Shown here: one piece after another, positions 38,273-45,267 of the stretch | How the letters are laid out: the number at the start of each line of letters is the position of its first letter | Position numbering within the stretch: position 1 is the first letter of the stretch | From: Methanomassiliicoccales archaeon | GTDB lineage: Archaea > Thermoplasmatota > Thermoplasmata > RBG-16-68-12 > SOIM01 | Assembly (NCBI GenBank): GCA_030593295.1 | Contig: JAUVHO010000009.1 | Location: 1-47,520 of the forward strand | DNA: 47,520 nt | Direction of reading: 5' to 3' | Translations under genes and position numbers: made by a program | Notes under the pieces: generated by a model | Database searches by the model: none | Seen by the model: only the letters and a program-made list of their open reading frames with translations | Told to the model about the DNA's origin: nothing

Positions 38273-38653
38273 CTACTCCTTGATCCAGAGACCGTGCACG
38301 TTGCAGTATTCCCTTGCGTATGCGATTTCTTCCGATGTCTCGAACTCGGCTTCAGCAGCCTCTCCAGGCTTCAGGAACTTTCTGAGAACCTTCGAGTCAG
38401 TCACGACCTGTATCCACTCGATATAGTGCTGCTCCTCCATGGGATGCGGGATTGAACCGACCTTGACCCTCACTCCGTTGTCCGTTTTCTCCACAACAGG
38501 GACGTGCTTCTCTTTTCCTTCCTGGGCCTCTGTCTTGACTTCCATCAGTGTCATATCCTCGCCACAACATACCAGGGTTCCACCACCTGCATGCAGGACC
38601 TCCACTATGTTCCCACATTCACCGCACTTATACACTTCCAATCTTCCCGTCAT
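38273..38653 (-). CDS. dfx: Desulfoferrodoxin (2Fe superoxide reductase)
   Basis: 126 residues. The N-terminal desulforedoxin centre is [13 protein letters not shown] with [10 protein letters not shown]. The superoxide-reducing centre has [23 protein letters not shown] and EYCNVHGLW, which supply the four His and one Cys ligands, plus the Glu-Lys beside the first His. The protein reduces superoxide to peroxide without forming oxygen. GAGGAGG precedes the ATG. It follows the flavodiiron gene by 15 bases. Confidence 0.95.
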   Translation of the reverse strand: MTGRLEVYKCGECGNIVEVLHAGGGTLVCCGEDMTLMEVKTEAQEGKEKHVPVVEKTDNGVRVKVGSIPHPMEEQHYIEWIQVVTDSKVLRKFLKPGEAAEAEFETSEEIAYAREYCNVHGLWIKE

Positions 38654-38668
38654 TCTTGTCCTCCTCCC

Positions 38669-39856
38669 TCATTTCATAACGTCTATGCTTTTGTGCTTTT
38701 CGATAATCTCATCTGCCAACTTGTCCAGGGCTTCGAGATCCTCCTGTTTTGGATGTCCCTTTATCACGACGGGTTCCAAGAGCTCGGCCTTCAGGTTGGG
38801 TATCATTTCCGCTATCTGTTCGACCATTCTGCTGCCCCAGCCGTAGGAACCGATGATCGCGGCGAACCTGAGCTTCGGCCTCAATGCATTGGCGAGGAAT
38901 ATCACGTTCTGGGCAACCGGATGGGGCCCGACGTGAACGGTGGGCGACGCAATCACGATGGTCGCGGCGTCGACCAGGTCTATCGCCAGTTCGCCGATGT
39001 CGGTCTTCGTGAGGTCGTACACCTTAACCACTGGACCCCTCTCAACAAGAGCGTCCGCGAGATGCTCAACCATTCTCCGCGTGCTGTCGTGCATGCTGAC
39101 ATAGGCTATGATGACCTCGTTCTTGACATCAGGCGATATCCAGTCCTTGTAGGCGTCCAGTATGAACTTGGGATTGTCATATGAAGGGCCGTGGCTCGTC
39201 GCGATGATCTCCACATCCATCCCGTCGATTTTCTCCAGGTGCTTCTGGATCTTGTTCCTGAAAGGCATCATGATCTCCGCGTAGTACCTCTTGGCCATAT
39301 CGTACGTTCTCGATTCGTTCCTCACGAAGACGTCGCTGGTGGCAAAATGAGATCCGAGGAAATCGCAGGTGAAAAGGATCTTGTCCTCTCTCAGATATGT
39401 GAACATGGTCTCGGGCCAGTGCACCCAGGGCGCATAGATGAACTCAAGCGTCTTGTCCCCGAGCGACAGCGTCTCCCCATCCTCAACGGTAATGAACCTG
39501 TCCTCCTGGACCGAAAGATGGTCGATCAGCATTTTCTTGCATTTGGGATTGGTGACAACCTTCGCATTTGGATGGAGCTCCAGGATCTTCGGTATCGAAC
39601 CCGAATGGTCCTGTTCGGCATGGTGTGAGATGACGTATTCGATTTGTCCCACGCCCAGCTTCTTCAGGTTGGACAGAAGATCGTGTTCTTTGGATGGGTC
39701 CACGGTATCCAGCAATGCCGTCTTCTCGCTGCCTTTTATCAGATACGAGTTGTAAGTGGTCCCGTTGGGAAGCGGTATGAGGGCGTCGAACAGTCTCCTA
39801 TCCCAGTCTATGGCTCCAACGCTATGGACGTTTACCTTCAGTTCCCGCACGGCCAT
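38669..39856 (-). CDS. fprA: Flavodiiron protein (A-type flavoprotein)
   Basis: 395 residues. The N-terminal metallo-beta-lactamase-like domain has the diiron ligands of active flavodiiron proteins: H-x-E-x-D-H in ISHHAEQDHSGSIP, HWPETMFTYL, and CDFLGSHFA. The C-terminal flavodoxin domain begins at EVIIAYVSMHDSTRRMVEHL, with the FMN phosphate loop. It reduces oxygen to water (or NO to nitrous oxide) using electrons from rubredoxin; the rubredoxin gene ends two bases before its ATG, which shows tight coupling. In methanogens and related archaea F420H2 can also be the donor. Confidence 0.95.
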   Translation of the reverse strand: MAVRELKVNVHSVGAIDWDRRLFDALIPLPNGTTYNSYLIKGSEKTALLDTVDPSKEHDLLSNLKKLGVGQIEYVISHHAEQDHSGSIPKILELHPNAKVVTNPKCKKMLIDHLSVQEDRFITVEDGETLSLGDKTLEFIYAPWVHWPETMFTYLREDKILFTCDFLGSHFATSDVFVRNESRTYDMAKRYYAEIMMPFRNKIQKHLEKIDGMDVEIIATSHGPSYDNPKFILDAYKDWISPDVKNEVIIAYVSMHDSTRRMVEHLADALVERGPVVKVYDLTKTDIGELAIDLVDAATIVIASPTVHVGPHPVAQNVIFLANALRPKLRFAAIIGSYGWGSRMVEQIAEMIPNLKAELLEPVVIKGHPKQEDLEALDKLADEIIEKHKSIDVMK

Positions 39857-39857
39857 A

Positions 39858-40028
39858 CTAATCTACCTTCTCGAAGTCTTCCTTACCTGCGCCGCATATC
39901 GGACAGACCCAATCCTCGGGCAGCTGATCGAAGGTCGTCTCCGGCTCTATGCCGCCATCTGGATCTCCCTTAATGGGGTCGTATATGTATCCACAAACCT
40001 CGCATTTCCATTTGACCATTTCCGCCAT
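39858..40028 (-). CDS. rub: Rubredoxin
   Basis: 56 residues from the ATG at 40028, with GAGGAGGAAGG upstream; eight upstream codons in the frame are not needed. [20 protein letters not shown] and [14 protein letters not shown] give the two C-x2-C pairs of the Fe(Cys)4 site. It passes electrons to the flavodiiron protein encoded two bases downstream and perhaps to rubrerythrin and superoxide reductase in the same cluster. Confidence 0.95.
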   Translation of the reverse strand: MAEMVKWKCEVCGYIYDPIKGDPDGGIEPETTFDQLPEDWVCPICGAGKEDFEKVD

Positions 40029-40104
40029 ATTTCCTTCCTCCTCTAACCTCAAAGCAATCGTTTATGATTCTCTCGAACTACATATTCTTTGCTTATTCTC
40101 AGCA

Positions 40105-41307
40105 TCACAGCAGCCTCTTCTCGCCTTCTAATGTCCTCAGGTCAGTGATGTCCTGGGTGACCTCCAGGCAACCCAGATAATCCCCGCTCCTGCCACGCAG
40201 CGCGAAGTACCTGACGTGGATCTTCTTTCCTTTCATGTCTATCCAGAACTCTTCTACGTCGCTTTCACCCCTCTTGAAGTCATCCAGTATCTTGTTGACC
40301 ACGTGCACGCTCTTCTCCGGGTGGCAGTTCTGGACCTTTCTGCCGATTGTCGCTTTGTTCCTCTGAAACAACCCTCCTCCACCGTCGGTGAAGAACCTGA
40401 CATCGTCATGGTCGTCAACAAAGGTCAGGTCCACGGGAAGTGTGCTGAACACAGCATCGATCTGTTCTACTGACAGGGTCCCAGTCTCGAACTCTATCGT
40501 GCCCTCGATTCCGATCTCCGGGGCCGTTTCCGTTTCCTCGACCGCAACTCTCTCGGGCTGTGGCGTGAAGCAGCAATATCCGATGTCATCGAACTCCTTG
40601 GTTATCTCGGGCCACTCATCATCCTCTATCACCTGCATGCTTGCGGGGAAAAGTACGTTGTTCTCTTTGTTGAAGTGATTTGCCAGCGTATCTGCCAGGG
40701 CGCATGAGACCTCATCAAGTTGCCTTCCGAAATCGTGGAATTTCATGCCCTTCCTTCCCTCGTACAGGTCGTAGAGCTTCTTCTTCAACCCACGTATCTG
40801 GTCGTGGTCCATCCACATGATCTTGGGCGGTTCTACGATGCCGTGCTTCTCAAGATACGGGAACAGGACGTTCTCTTCCCGAAGGTAGTGGCTGTCAGAG
40901 TCCTTCATGTGTTCCACGACATGGTCCAGATGCTTCAGGTTGTCCTCTATGGACCCCCAGCCTTTTGAGGTCTTGACCTCGGCCGCATTGGCTTTCAGCT
41001 CGTCAGCCAGAAGCAGCATCTGCGTGTGTTCCCCCATCAGGATGTTGATCGGGTGCCCCTCCGGCGCAATTGCCTCATGCTCCTCCAGCGTATCCTTGAA
41101 CAGAGCTAGGTGCACCTCGCACAGCTTCTGTATCTCCTCCACCTCCATGCCTTCGTCTACCAGCTCCTGCTCCGCTTTTGCAATGTCAGCTGGTGTGACG
41201 TTCTTTACCATCTCGCCGAACTCCCTCTTGACGTCATCGAAGTTCTCACCGTCGTGCAGCCTCTTGATCATATCCTTCAGGACTTCCTTGTTAGGCGTTT
41301 TGTTCAT
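40105..41307 (-). CDS. DUF438 / hemerythrin / PAS protein
   Basis: 400 residues from the ATG at 41307 (GGAGG six bases before it). An N-terminal DUF438 domain (KEVLKDMIKRLHDGENFDDV) is followed by a hemerythrin domain: LMGEHTQMLLLADEL, HYLREENVLFPYLEKHG, WMDHDQI and LANHFNKENNVLFPAS carry the His/Glu diiron ligands. A C-terminal PAS domain (VDLTFVDDHDDVRFFTDGGG, CHPEKSVHVVNKIL) ends the protein. Members of this family are thought to sense oxygen or NO. It lies upstream of the rubredoxin/flavodiiron genes on the same strand and may control or assist them. Confidence 0.9.
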   Translation of the reverse strand: MNKTPNKEVLKDMIKRLHDGENFDDVKREFGEMVKNVTPADIAKAEQELVDEGMEVEEIQKLCEVHLALFKDTLEEHEAIAPEGHPINILMGEHTQMLLLADELKANAAEVKTSKGWGSIEDNLKHLDHVVEHMKDSDSHYLREENVLFPYLEKHGIVEPPKIMWMDHDQIRGLKKKLYDLYEGRKGMKFHDFGRQLDEVSCALADTLANHFNKENNVLFPASMQVIEDDEWPEITKEFDDIGYCCFTPQPERVAVEETETAPEIGIEGTIEFETGTLSVEQIDAVFSTLPVDLTFVDDHDDVRFFTDGGGGLFQRNKATIGRKVQNCHPEKSVHVVNKILDDFKRGESDVEEFWIDMKGKKIHVRYFALRGRSGDYLGCLEVTQDITDLRTLEGEKRLL

Positions 41308-41570
41308 ACTATGCCTCCTTCGAAATGCCTCACGATTCCTTCTGCCATCTGGGATCTGCACGAGTTAGCCGTGCATAGGAATAATATCCTTTGTCTGTCA
41401 CTGACCATGGTAACTCCCCCGTTGCTAAGAAGTGTCCCTCTTCCGGCGGGTGTTCGATAATACTCTGCTCCTTTTATGCGTTGTCATTCGGGCATATGTC
41501 TGAGCGTAATGAAAAAGCATTTAGGGTTGATTGAATTAGGTCTCCCAAGAACGAATGGGGGTGTGTGGAT

Positions 41571-41972
41571 ATGGTGAAGATCACCGATGAGATAAGGAAG
41601 TTCGTCGAGACGCAGAAGATATCCTACGTTGCGACCGTGAACAAGAAAGGCCATCCCAACATCTCTCCAAAGGGACCGTTGAGGATAGTTGACGACAAGA
41701 CGCTGGCATTTGCCGATCTTTTCTCGAAGAAGACCAGGGACAACCTCAAGGAGAACCCGTGGATCGCGGTCAGCGTGGTGGACGTGGGGAAGAAGGAGGG
41801 GTTCCAGTTCAGGGGCAAGGCGGAGATTCTCACTGACGGACCGCTCTACGAGCAGATAGTGGAAGAGATCTCAAAGCCGTATACCAAGAGACCTATGGTC
41901 CAATCAGTGGTGAAGATAGGAGTGAAAGAGATCCACGACCTGGCCCCGCCGGGAGAGTATTATCTGGAGTGA
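41571..41972 (+). CDS. PNPOx-like flavin-binding protein
   Basis: 133 residues from the ATG at 41571; a GTG at 41565 is possible. ISYVATVNKKGHPNISPKGP is the flavin-binding strand and loop of the pyridoxamine 5'-phosphate oxidase-like split barrel, and PWIAVSVVDVGKKEGFQFRGKAEI is the next conserved part. Such short forms bind FMN or F420 and reduce varied substrates; they are not vitamin B6 enzymes as such. It is transcribed away from the oxygen-defence cluster, with the intergenic 41308-41570 between them. Confidence 0.8.
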   Translation: MVKITDEIRKFVETQKISYVATVNKKGHPNISPKGPLRIVDDKTLAFADLFSKKTRDNLKENPWIAVSVVDVGKKEGFQFRGKAEILTDGPLYEQIVEEISKPYTKRPMVQSVVKIGVKEIHDLAPPGEYYLE

Positions 41973-42062
41973 TCCGCGTCAGAGGACGTGGTAACCGACC
42001 CTAAGAGCCACTGAGCCCGATCCAGAAGAGCAAGAATAATAAGGTCGCGTATTGGTTACCCA

Positions 42063-42668
42063 ATGGATTCAACTGAGGAAGGGGAGGATATGACAAGAAC
42101 CGTGGATGTCTACTTCGATTATGTTTGTCCTTATACCTACGTCGCATCTAAAAGAGAGCCTCTGCTGAAAGCAGAATTCGACGTCGAGTTCAACTGGAGG
42201 GCTTGGGAGATACATCCGGAAAGGACCACCCCGCCCTTGATACGGAGAAGCCTGTCACCATCCTATGCCACCGCATCGCTTGGAAAGGAGATAAACGTGG
42301 ACTTCACCCTGCCGGAACACCGGTCAAATTCGCGAAACGCATTGATAGGGGCGGAGATCGCAAGGAAGATGGGGAAGTTCAAGCAGTACCAGGACTCGAT
42401 CTGGCGCGTTCACTGGGAGGAGAAGAAGGACATTGCCGACGTCAACGTTCTGAAAGAGGTCGCCTCAAGCGTCGGTATGGACCCAGGTGTTTTTGAACGG
42501 GAGCTCGCCAACCCGGAGTTCGACGCCATCCTCAATGAGAACGACAGGGAGGCCGAAAGGATTGGCGTGGATAAGGTCCCAAGCTATGTTCTCGGGAAGA
42601 GAATCGTGGTCGGGGACATCTTCATGCGCGACCTGAAAATGGAACTGGCCAGGTTCTTGCAGAGTTAG
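42063..42668 (+). CDS. DsbA/FrnE-like thioredoxin-fold protein with CPYT motif
   Basis: 201 residues. VDVYFDYVCPYTYVASKREPLL is the start of the DsbA-FrnE/HCCA isomerase fold; VPSYVLGKRIVVGDI has the cis-Pro loop (V-P-S). The active site is C-P-Y-T, with only the first Cys, so disulfide exchange would need an outside thiol, or the protein acts more like a glutathione-type isomerase. The ATG at 42063 lies 30 bases after a TATA-like AATAATAAGG; the ATG at 42090, with GGGGAGG before it, is an equal candidate. The gene ends overlapping the convergent gene by four bases. Confidence 0.8.
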   Translation: MDSTEEGEDMTRTVDVYFDYVCPYTYVASKREPLLKAEFDVEFNWRAWEIHPERTTPPLIRRSLSPSYATASLGKEINVDFTLPEHRSNSRNALIGAEIARKMGKFKQYQDSIWRVHWEEKKDIADVNVLKEVASSVGMDPGVFERELANPEFDAILNENDREAERIGVDKVPSYVLGKRIVVGDIFMRDLKMELARFLQS

Positions 42669-43165
42669 TGTATGTACCTGACGCTGGAAGCGTCGAAATT
42701 ATCAACCAGCTCAAAATCCAAGCTCTGAGGCTGCCAGGCAACGTCCGGATACACAAGGCTCGGGAAGAACTGTGTATAATCCTCGGCTATCTTGGTGGCC
42801 AGGTGGTCAGGACCGAAGAGCTCCTTCGTTATCTCGTACGTTGTCATCCTGGTGGAGAACTCGTCCACATCCCCGAGGGCGTGAATGTACTCATGAAGCA
42901 GTACGTGGAAGACATATGGCTTGTAGAGATCCGGGTCCGTCTCCTTGATCCTGTCCATCGGGATCCTGTTCATCACAATGATGTTGGTGGCTACCGGATA
43001 GAACGCTCCCAGGAACCCCTTCGGGTGGTTCCCCAGGTCACCTATTCCCAGCATTAACCCAGCTCTCCTCTTTCTTCTGGTCTTGATGACCGCGAGCTTC
43101 ACGAGCTCGAATATCGCAGGGAGGTCCTTTGCCTCTCTCAATCTCTCATCGAACGTTTTCGGCAT
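42665..43165 (-). CDS. Small zincin-like metallopeptidase family protein
   Basis: 166 residues. HVLLHEYIHALGDVDEFSTR contains H-E-x-x-H plus a downstream Asp, a zinc-binding pattern of gluzincin/metzincin-like proteins. The N-terminal part is helical with RRKRRAGLMLGIGDLGNHP, and the middle has IIVMNRIPMDRI. No signal peptide is visible, so it would act in the cytoplasm. Similar short archaeal proteins exist, but I do not know a studied member. The start at the ATG 43165 is the only one before the conserved part. Confidence 0.7.
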   Translation of the reverse strand: MPKTFDERLREAKDLPAIFELVKLAVIKTRRKRRAGLMLGIGDLGNHPKGFLGAFYPVATNIIVMNRIPMDRIKETDPDLYKPYVFHVLLHEYIHALGDVDEFSTRMTTYEITKELFGPDHLATKIAEDYTQFFPSLVYPDVAWQPQSLDFELVDNFDASSVRYIH

Positions 43166-43228
43166 CTAACATACTATTTGCAGTCTATCCTTTTAAGGTG
43201 TTGTTTTCACTTCCGAGAGTGACAATTA

Positions 43229-43768
43229 CTAACACGGCCAAATGGAGAGTGTGATCTGGATCGGCTGGGTCACACCTGGAAGGAAGATCTCCGTCATCCT
43301 CGCCGCCGTATCCGTTTGACCACCGGCCTCGCCAAAGGACACTGAGACATCCATGTATCTGCCACAAAGCTCGAATTGGAATCTGTCCTCGTCCACCAAC
43401 GAAGACAGCACTTGCGTGATCCTGTGGTTGTACCTTCCATCTCCGTCGAAGTTATTCTCCGGAACTCCAGATTGCACCAGAAGAAGCTCTTCCACCATCA
43501 TGTCCAGCACCGAGATGTCCTTGGACACGATCACGCCCCCTTCGACGTCCACGTACGAAGCGTTGGGTACGGTGGATCCCAGTAGCGCATTTGACGTTCT
43601 TGTCGTCAGGGTATGCAGATCACTGAACTCTGAGACGTCCTCGGCCTGTCGGAGGTGCGTGGACACTCCCAGGATCAAGGTCGAAGCGACCAGGAGGATG
43701 GCCAGGAACATGATGGCGTCAAAGGCAGCCGCTTGACCGTTCGTGTTGCCGATACTACGCAATCTCAT
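43229..43768 (-). CDS. Pilin-like secreted protein with class III-type signal
   Basis: 179 residues from the ATG at 43768, which overlaps the stop of the preceding gene as ATGA; a TTG at 43777 is an alternative. After a short basic start (MRLRSIGNTNG) comes QAAAFDAIMFLAILLVASTLIL, a hydrophobic helix following N-G/Q, as in euryarchaeal pilin-like proteins cut by a prepilin peptidase after Gly. The rest is a beta-rich outer domain ending SIWPC. Its neighbour is similar, so they may be minor subunits of a Tad-like or archaellum-like filament or secretion machine whose ATPase lies elsewhere. Confidence 0.65.
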   Translation of the reverse strand: MRLRSIGNTNGQAAAFDAIMFLAILLVASTLILGVSTHLRQAEDVSEFSDLHTLTTRTSNALLGSTVPNASYVDVEGGVIVSKDISVLDMMVEELLLVQSGVPENNFDGDGRYNHRITQVLSSLVDEDRFQFELCGRYMDVSVSFGEAGGQTDTAARMTEIFLPGVTQPIQITLSIWPC

Positions 43769-44238
43769 ACCTCCCAAATGGTGACCCTCATCATCGCTGG
43801 GTGGTTCTGTCCGTATGCATTGGATATGATGACCGGGACCGACGTTGTTCTTGACAGTGCGCTCTCTCTGACCTCTTCTCCCGCTGACCAGTCGTACTTC
43901 TCTTCGTACAGGCCGACATCCGCTATGGTGACATTGTAGTGAAATCCCAACATATCTGGACGGAAGGAATCATGTAGCTTCTCTCTCCCCTCTGCATCAA
44001 GTCTGAAGGAGTCGAACCGGCCTATTTCTGAGCCGAAGAGCAGAAGCTCGAACGATAGTATTGAATCGCAGAACGACTCCAACTGTTGGGTTAGGCGGTC
44101 CTCCTCCCTGCGCTCGGAATAAGAAACAAAACCCTCCGCGATCGTCATGAGGAAGATGAAAACGGCCACTATGACGACAAGTATCGCCGGGATCTCCTCG
44201 AATATATCGACTGTTCCAGCTTCATCCCCGACAACCAT
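43765..44238 (-). CDS. Pilin-like membrane protein
   Basis: 157 residues. MVVGDEAG, then TVDIFEEIPAILVVIVAVFIFLM, resembles the class III signal of archaeal pilin-like proteins, with the possible cut after Ala-Gly. The remaining part has a helical segment (SYSERREEDRLTQQLESFCDSI) and a beta region that ends MMRVTIWEV. It is translationally coupled to the next pilin-like gene. It is divergent from two more pilin-like genes across a shared promoter region. Confidence 0.6.
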   Translation of the reverse strand: MVVGDEAGTVDIFEEIPAILVVIVAVFIFLMTIAEGFVSYSERREEDRLTQQLESFCDSILSFELLLFGSEIGRFDSFRLDAEGREKLHDSFRPDMLGFHYNVTIADVGLYEEKYDWSAGEEVRESALSRTTSVPVIISNAYGQNHPAMMRVTIWEV

Positions 44239-44283
44239 CCGGTCGGTAACGGTCGATCGAGATATATCCGCTTCGAATGAAGT

Positions 44284-44290
44284 GTTATAT
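44284..44290. promoter_or_regulatory. Shared TATA element between divergent pilin-like genes
   Basis: TTATATA at 44284-44290 is nearly palindromic. On the plus strand it is 25-30 bases before the GTG at 44314. On the minus strand it is about 46 bases before the ATG at 44238. One element may therefore serve both directions. Confidence 0.45.
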
Positions 44291-44313
44291 ACTGCACCAG
44301 TGTTGCCGGGGCG

Positions 44314-44778
44314 GTGTATTCCGTGAGAGGGGTGCTCTTCAAGAAAAGGATTAGATTAGATGATAGAGGTGCTTTGGAAGGAATGCCTCTGCAATTGATC
44401 ATCATGGTGGTCATAGCAGGGATAGCCATCTCAATAATTATTGCCTGGCTGACAATATTCACCGCTCCAGACCTCTCCAAGATTGAGGTCTACAGCGCCG
44501 AGCCTGAGGCGGACCCGATCAGGATAACCGAGAACACGACATCGATCACGGTCAAGGCCTGGGACACGAAAGGGAACCCTCTGGAAGGCGTTTCCATCAA
44601 GATGTCGGGAGCCAACCTCATCATAGCCGGGATGACCGGAGCTGACGGGACCTTCACGGCGAGAAATCTGGACATAGACATAGGTACATCGGACTTCGGC
44701 ACCATCCGGGTGGAAGCCGAGTTCTCTGGGACCCTCAGCATCACCAAGTCCCTTAACATCGTGGTGACAAAGTCGTGA
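44314..44778 (+). CDS. Pilin-like protein with EGMPL processing motif and Ig-like domain
   Basis: 154 residues from a GTG at 44314; GTGs at 44323 and 44332 are alternatives. RDDRGALEGMPL is not present exactly; the sequence is DDRGALEGMPLQLIIMVV, so a cut after Gly would leave MPLQ at the start of a helix (IIMVVIAGIAISIIIAWLTI). The outer domain (about 55-154) is an Ig/CARDB-like or bacterial carboxypeptidase regulatory-like beta sandwich (TVKAWDTKGNPLEGVSIKMS, TGADGTFTARNL). The gene at 44788 has the same motif, so these form a pair of related subunits. Confidence 0.65.
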   Translation: MYSVRGVLFKKRIRLDDRGALEGMPLQLIIMVVIAGIAISIIIAWLTIFTAPDLSKIEVYSAEPEADPIRITENTTSITVKAWDTKGNPLEGVSIKMSGANLIIAGMTGADGTFTARNLDIDIGTSDFGTIRVEAEFSGTLSITKSLNIVVTKS

Positions 44779-44787
44779 GGGCTCTGA

Positions 44788-45267
44788 TTGAGCAGACTGG
44801 AACGGGATGAGAAGGCCCTCGAGGGCATGCCTCTGAAGCTCTTGATCGTGGCCTTGGTGATGGGAATAACGCTGCCGTCAATCCTGGCGATGTGGGCCAA
44901 TGTGGAGAAGGTCCAGATAGGGAACCATTTGTTGTCGGAGATGGATTATCTCAATATCAGGATCAATCAGGTCTATCGGAGCGGTCCTGGCAATACAATG
45001 ATCGTTGAACTCGATCTCAAGTCCGGTATCTTCACGTCCATCGACTATGTTCTGTTAGGAGGTGGGTTGGACACACACTGGAAAGGCACCATAAGATGGA
45101 AGCTGGCTGGCGAAGGAGAGAATGTCATCCCCATTGAAGGCGAAGTCCCAGTATGCGGTGAGAGCGGAGAAGCCTTCCAATTGAACGAGGGCCATAGCTC
45201 ACTCTACTTGAAAGTGAAAAAGAAGGAAGATGGTTTGGTGTTCGTCGAGATCTCTGCTGTGAACTAG
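44788..45267 (+). CDS. Pilin-like protein with EGMPL processing motif
   Basis: 159 residues from a TTG at 44788, 9 bases after the preceding gene. ERDEKALEGMPLKLLIVALV repeats the A-L-E-G-M-P-L motif and helix of the gene at 44314. The outer part has mixed alpha/beta character (MIVELDLKSGIFTSIDYVLL, GENVIPIEGEVPV). It overlaps the end of the convergent large surface-protein gene by four bases. With 43229, 43765 and 44314 it forms a four-gene pilin-like group. Confidence 0.65.
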   Translation: MSRLERDEKALEGMPLKLLIVALVMGITLPSILAMWANVEKVQIGNHLLSEMDYLNIRINQVYRSGPGNTMIVELDLKSGIFTSIDYVLLGGGLDTHWKGTIRWKLAGEGENVIPIEGEVPVCGESGEAFQLNEGHSSLYLKVKKKEDGLVFVEISAVN

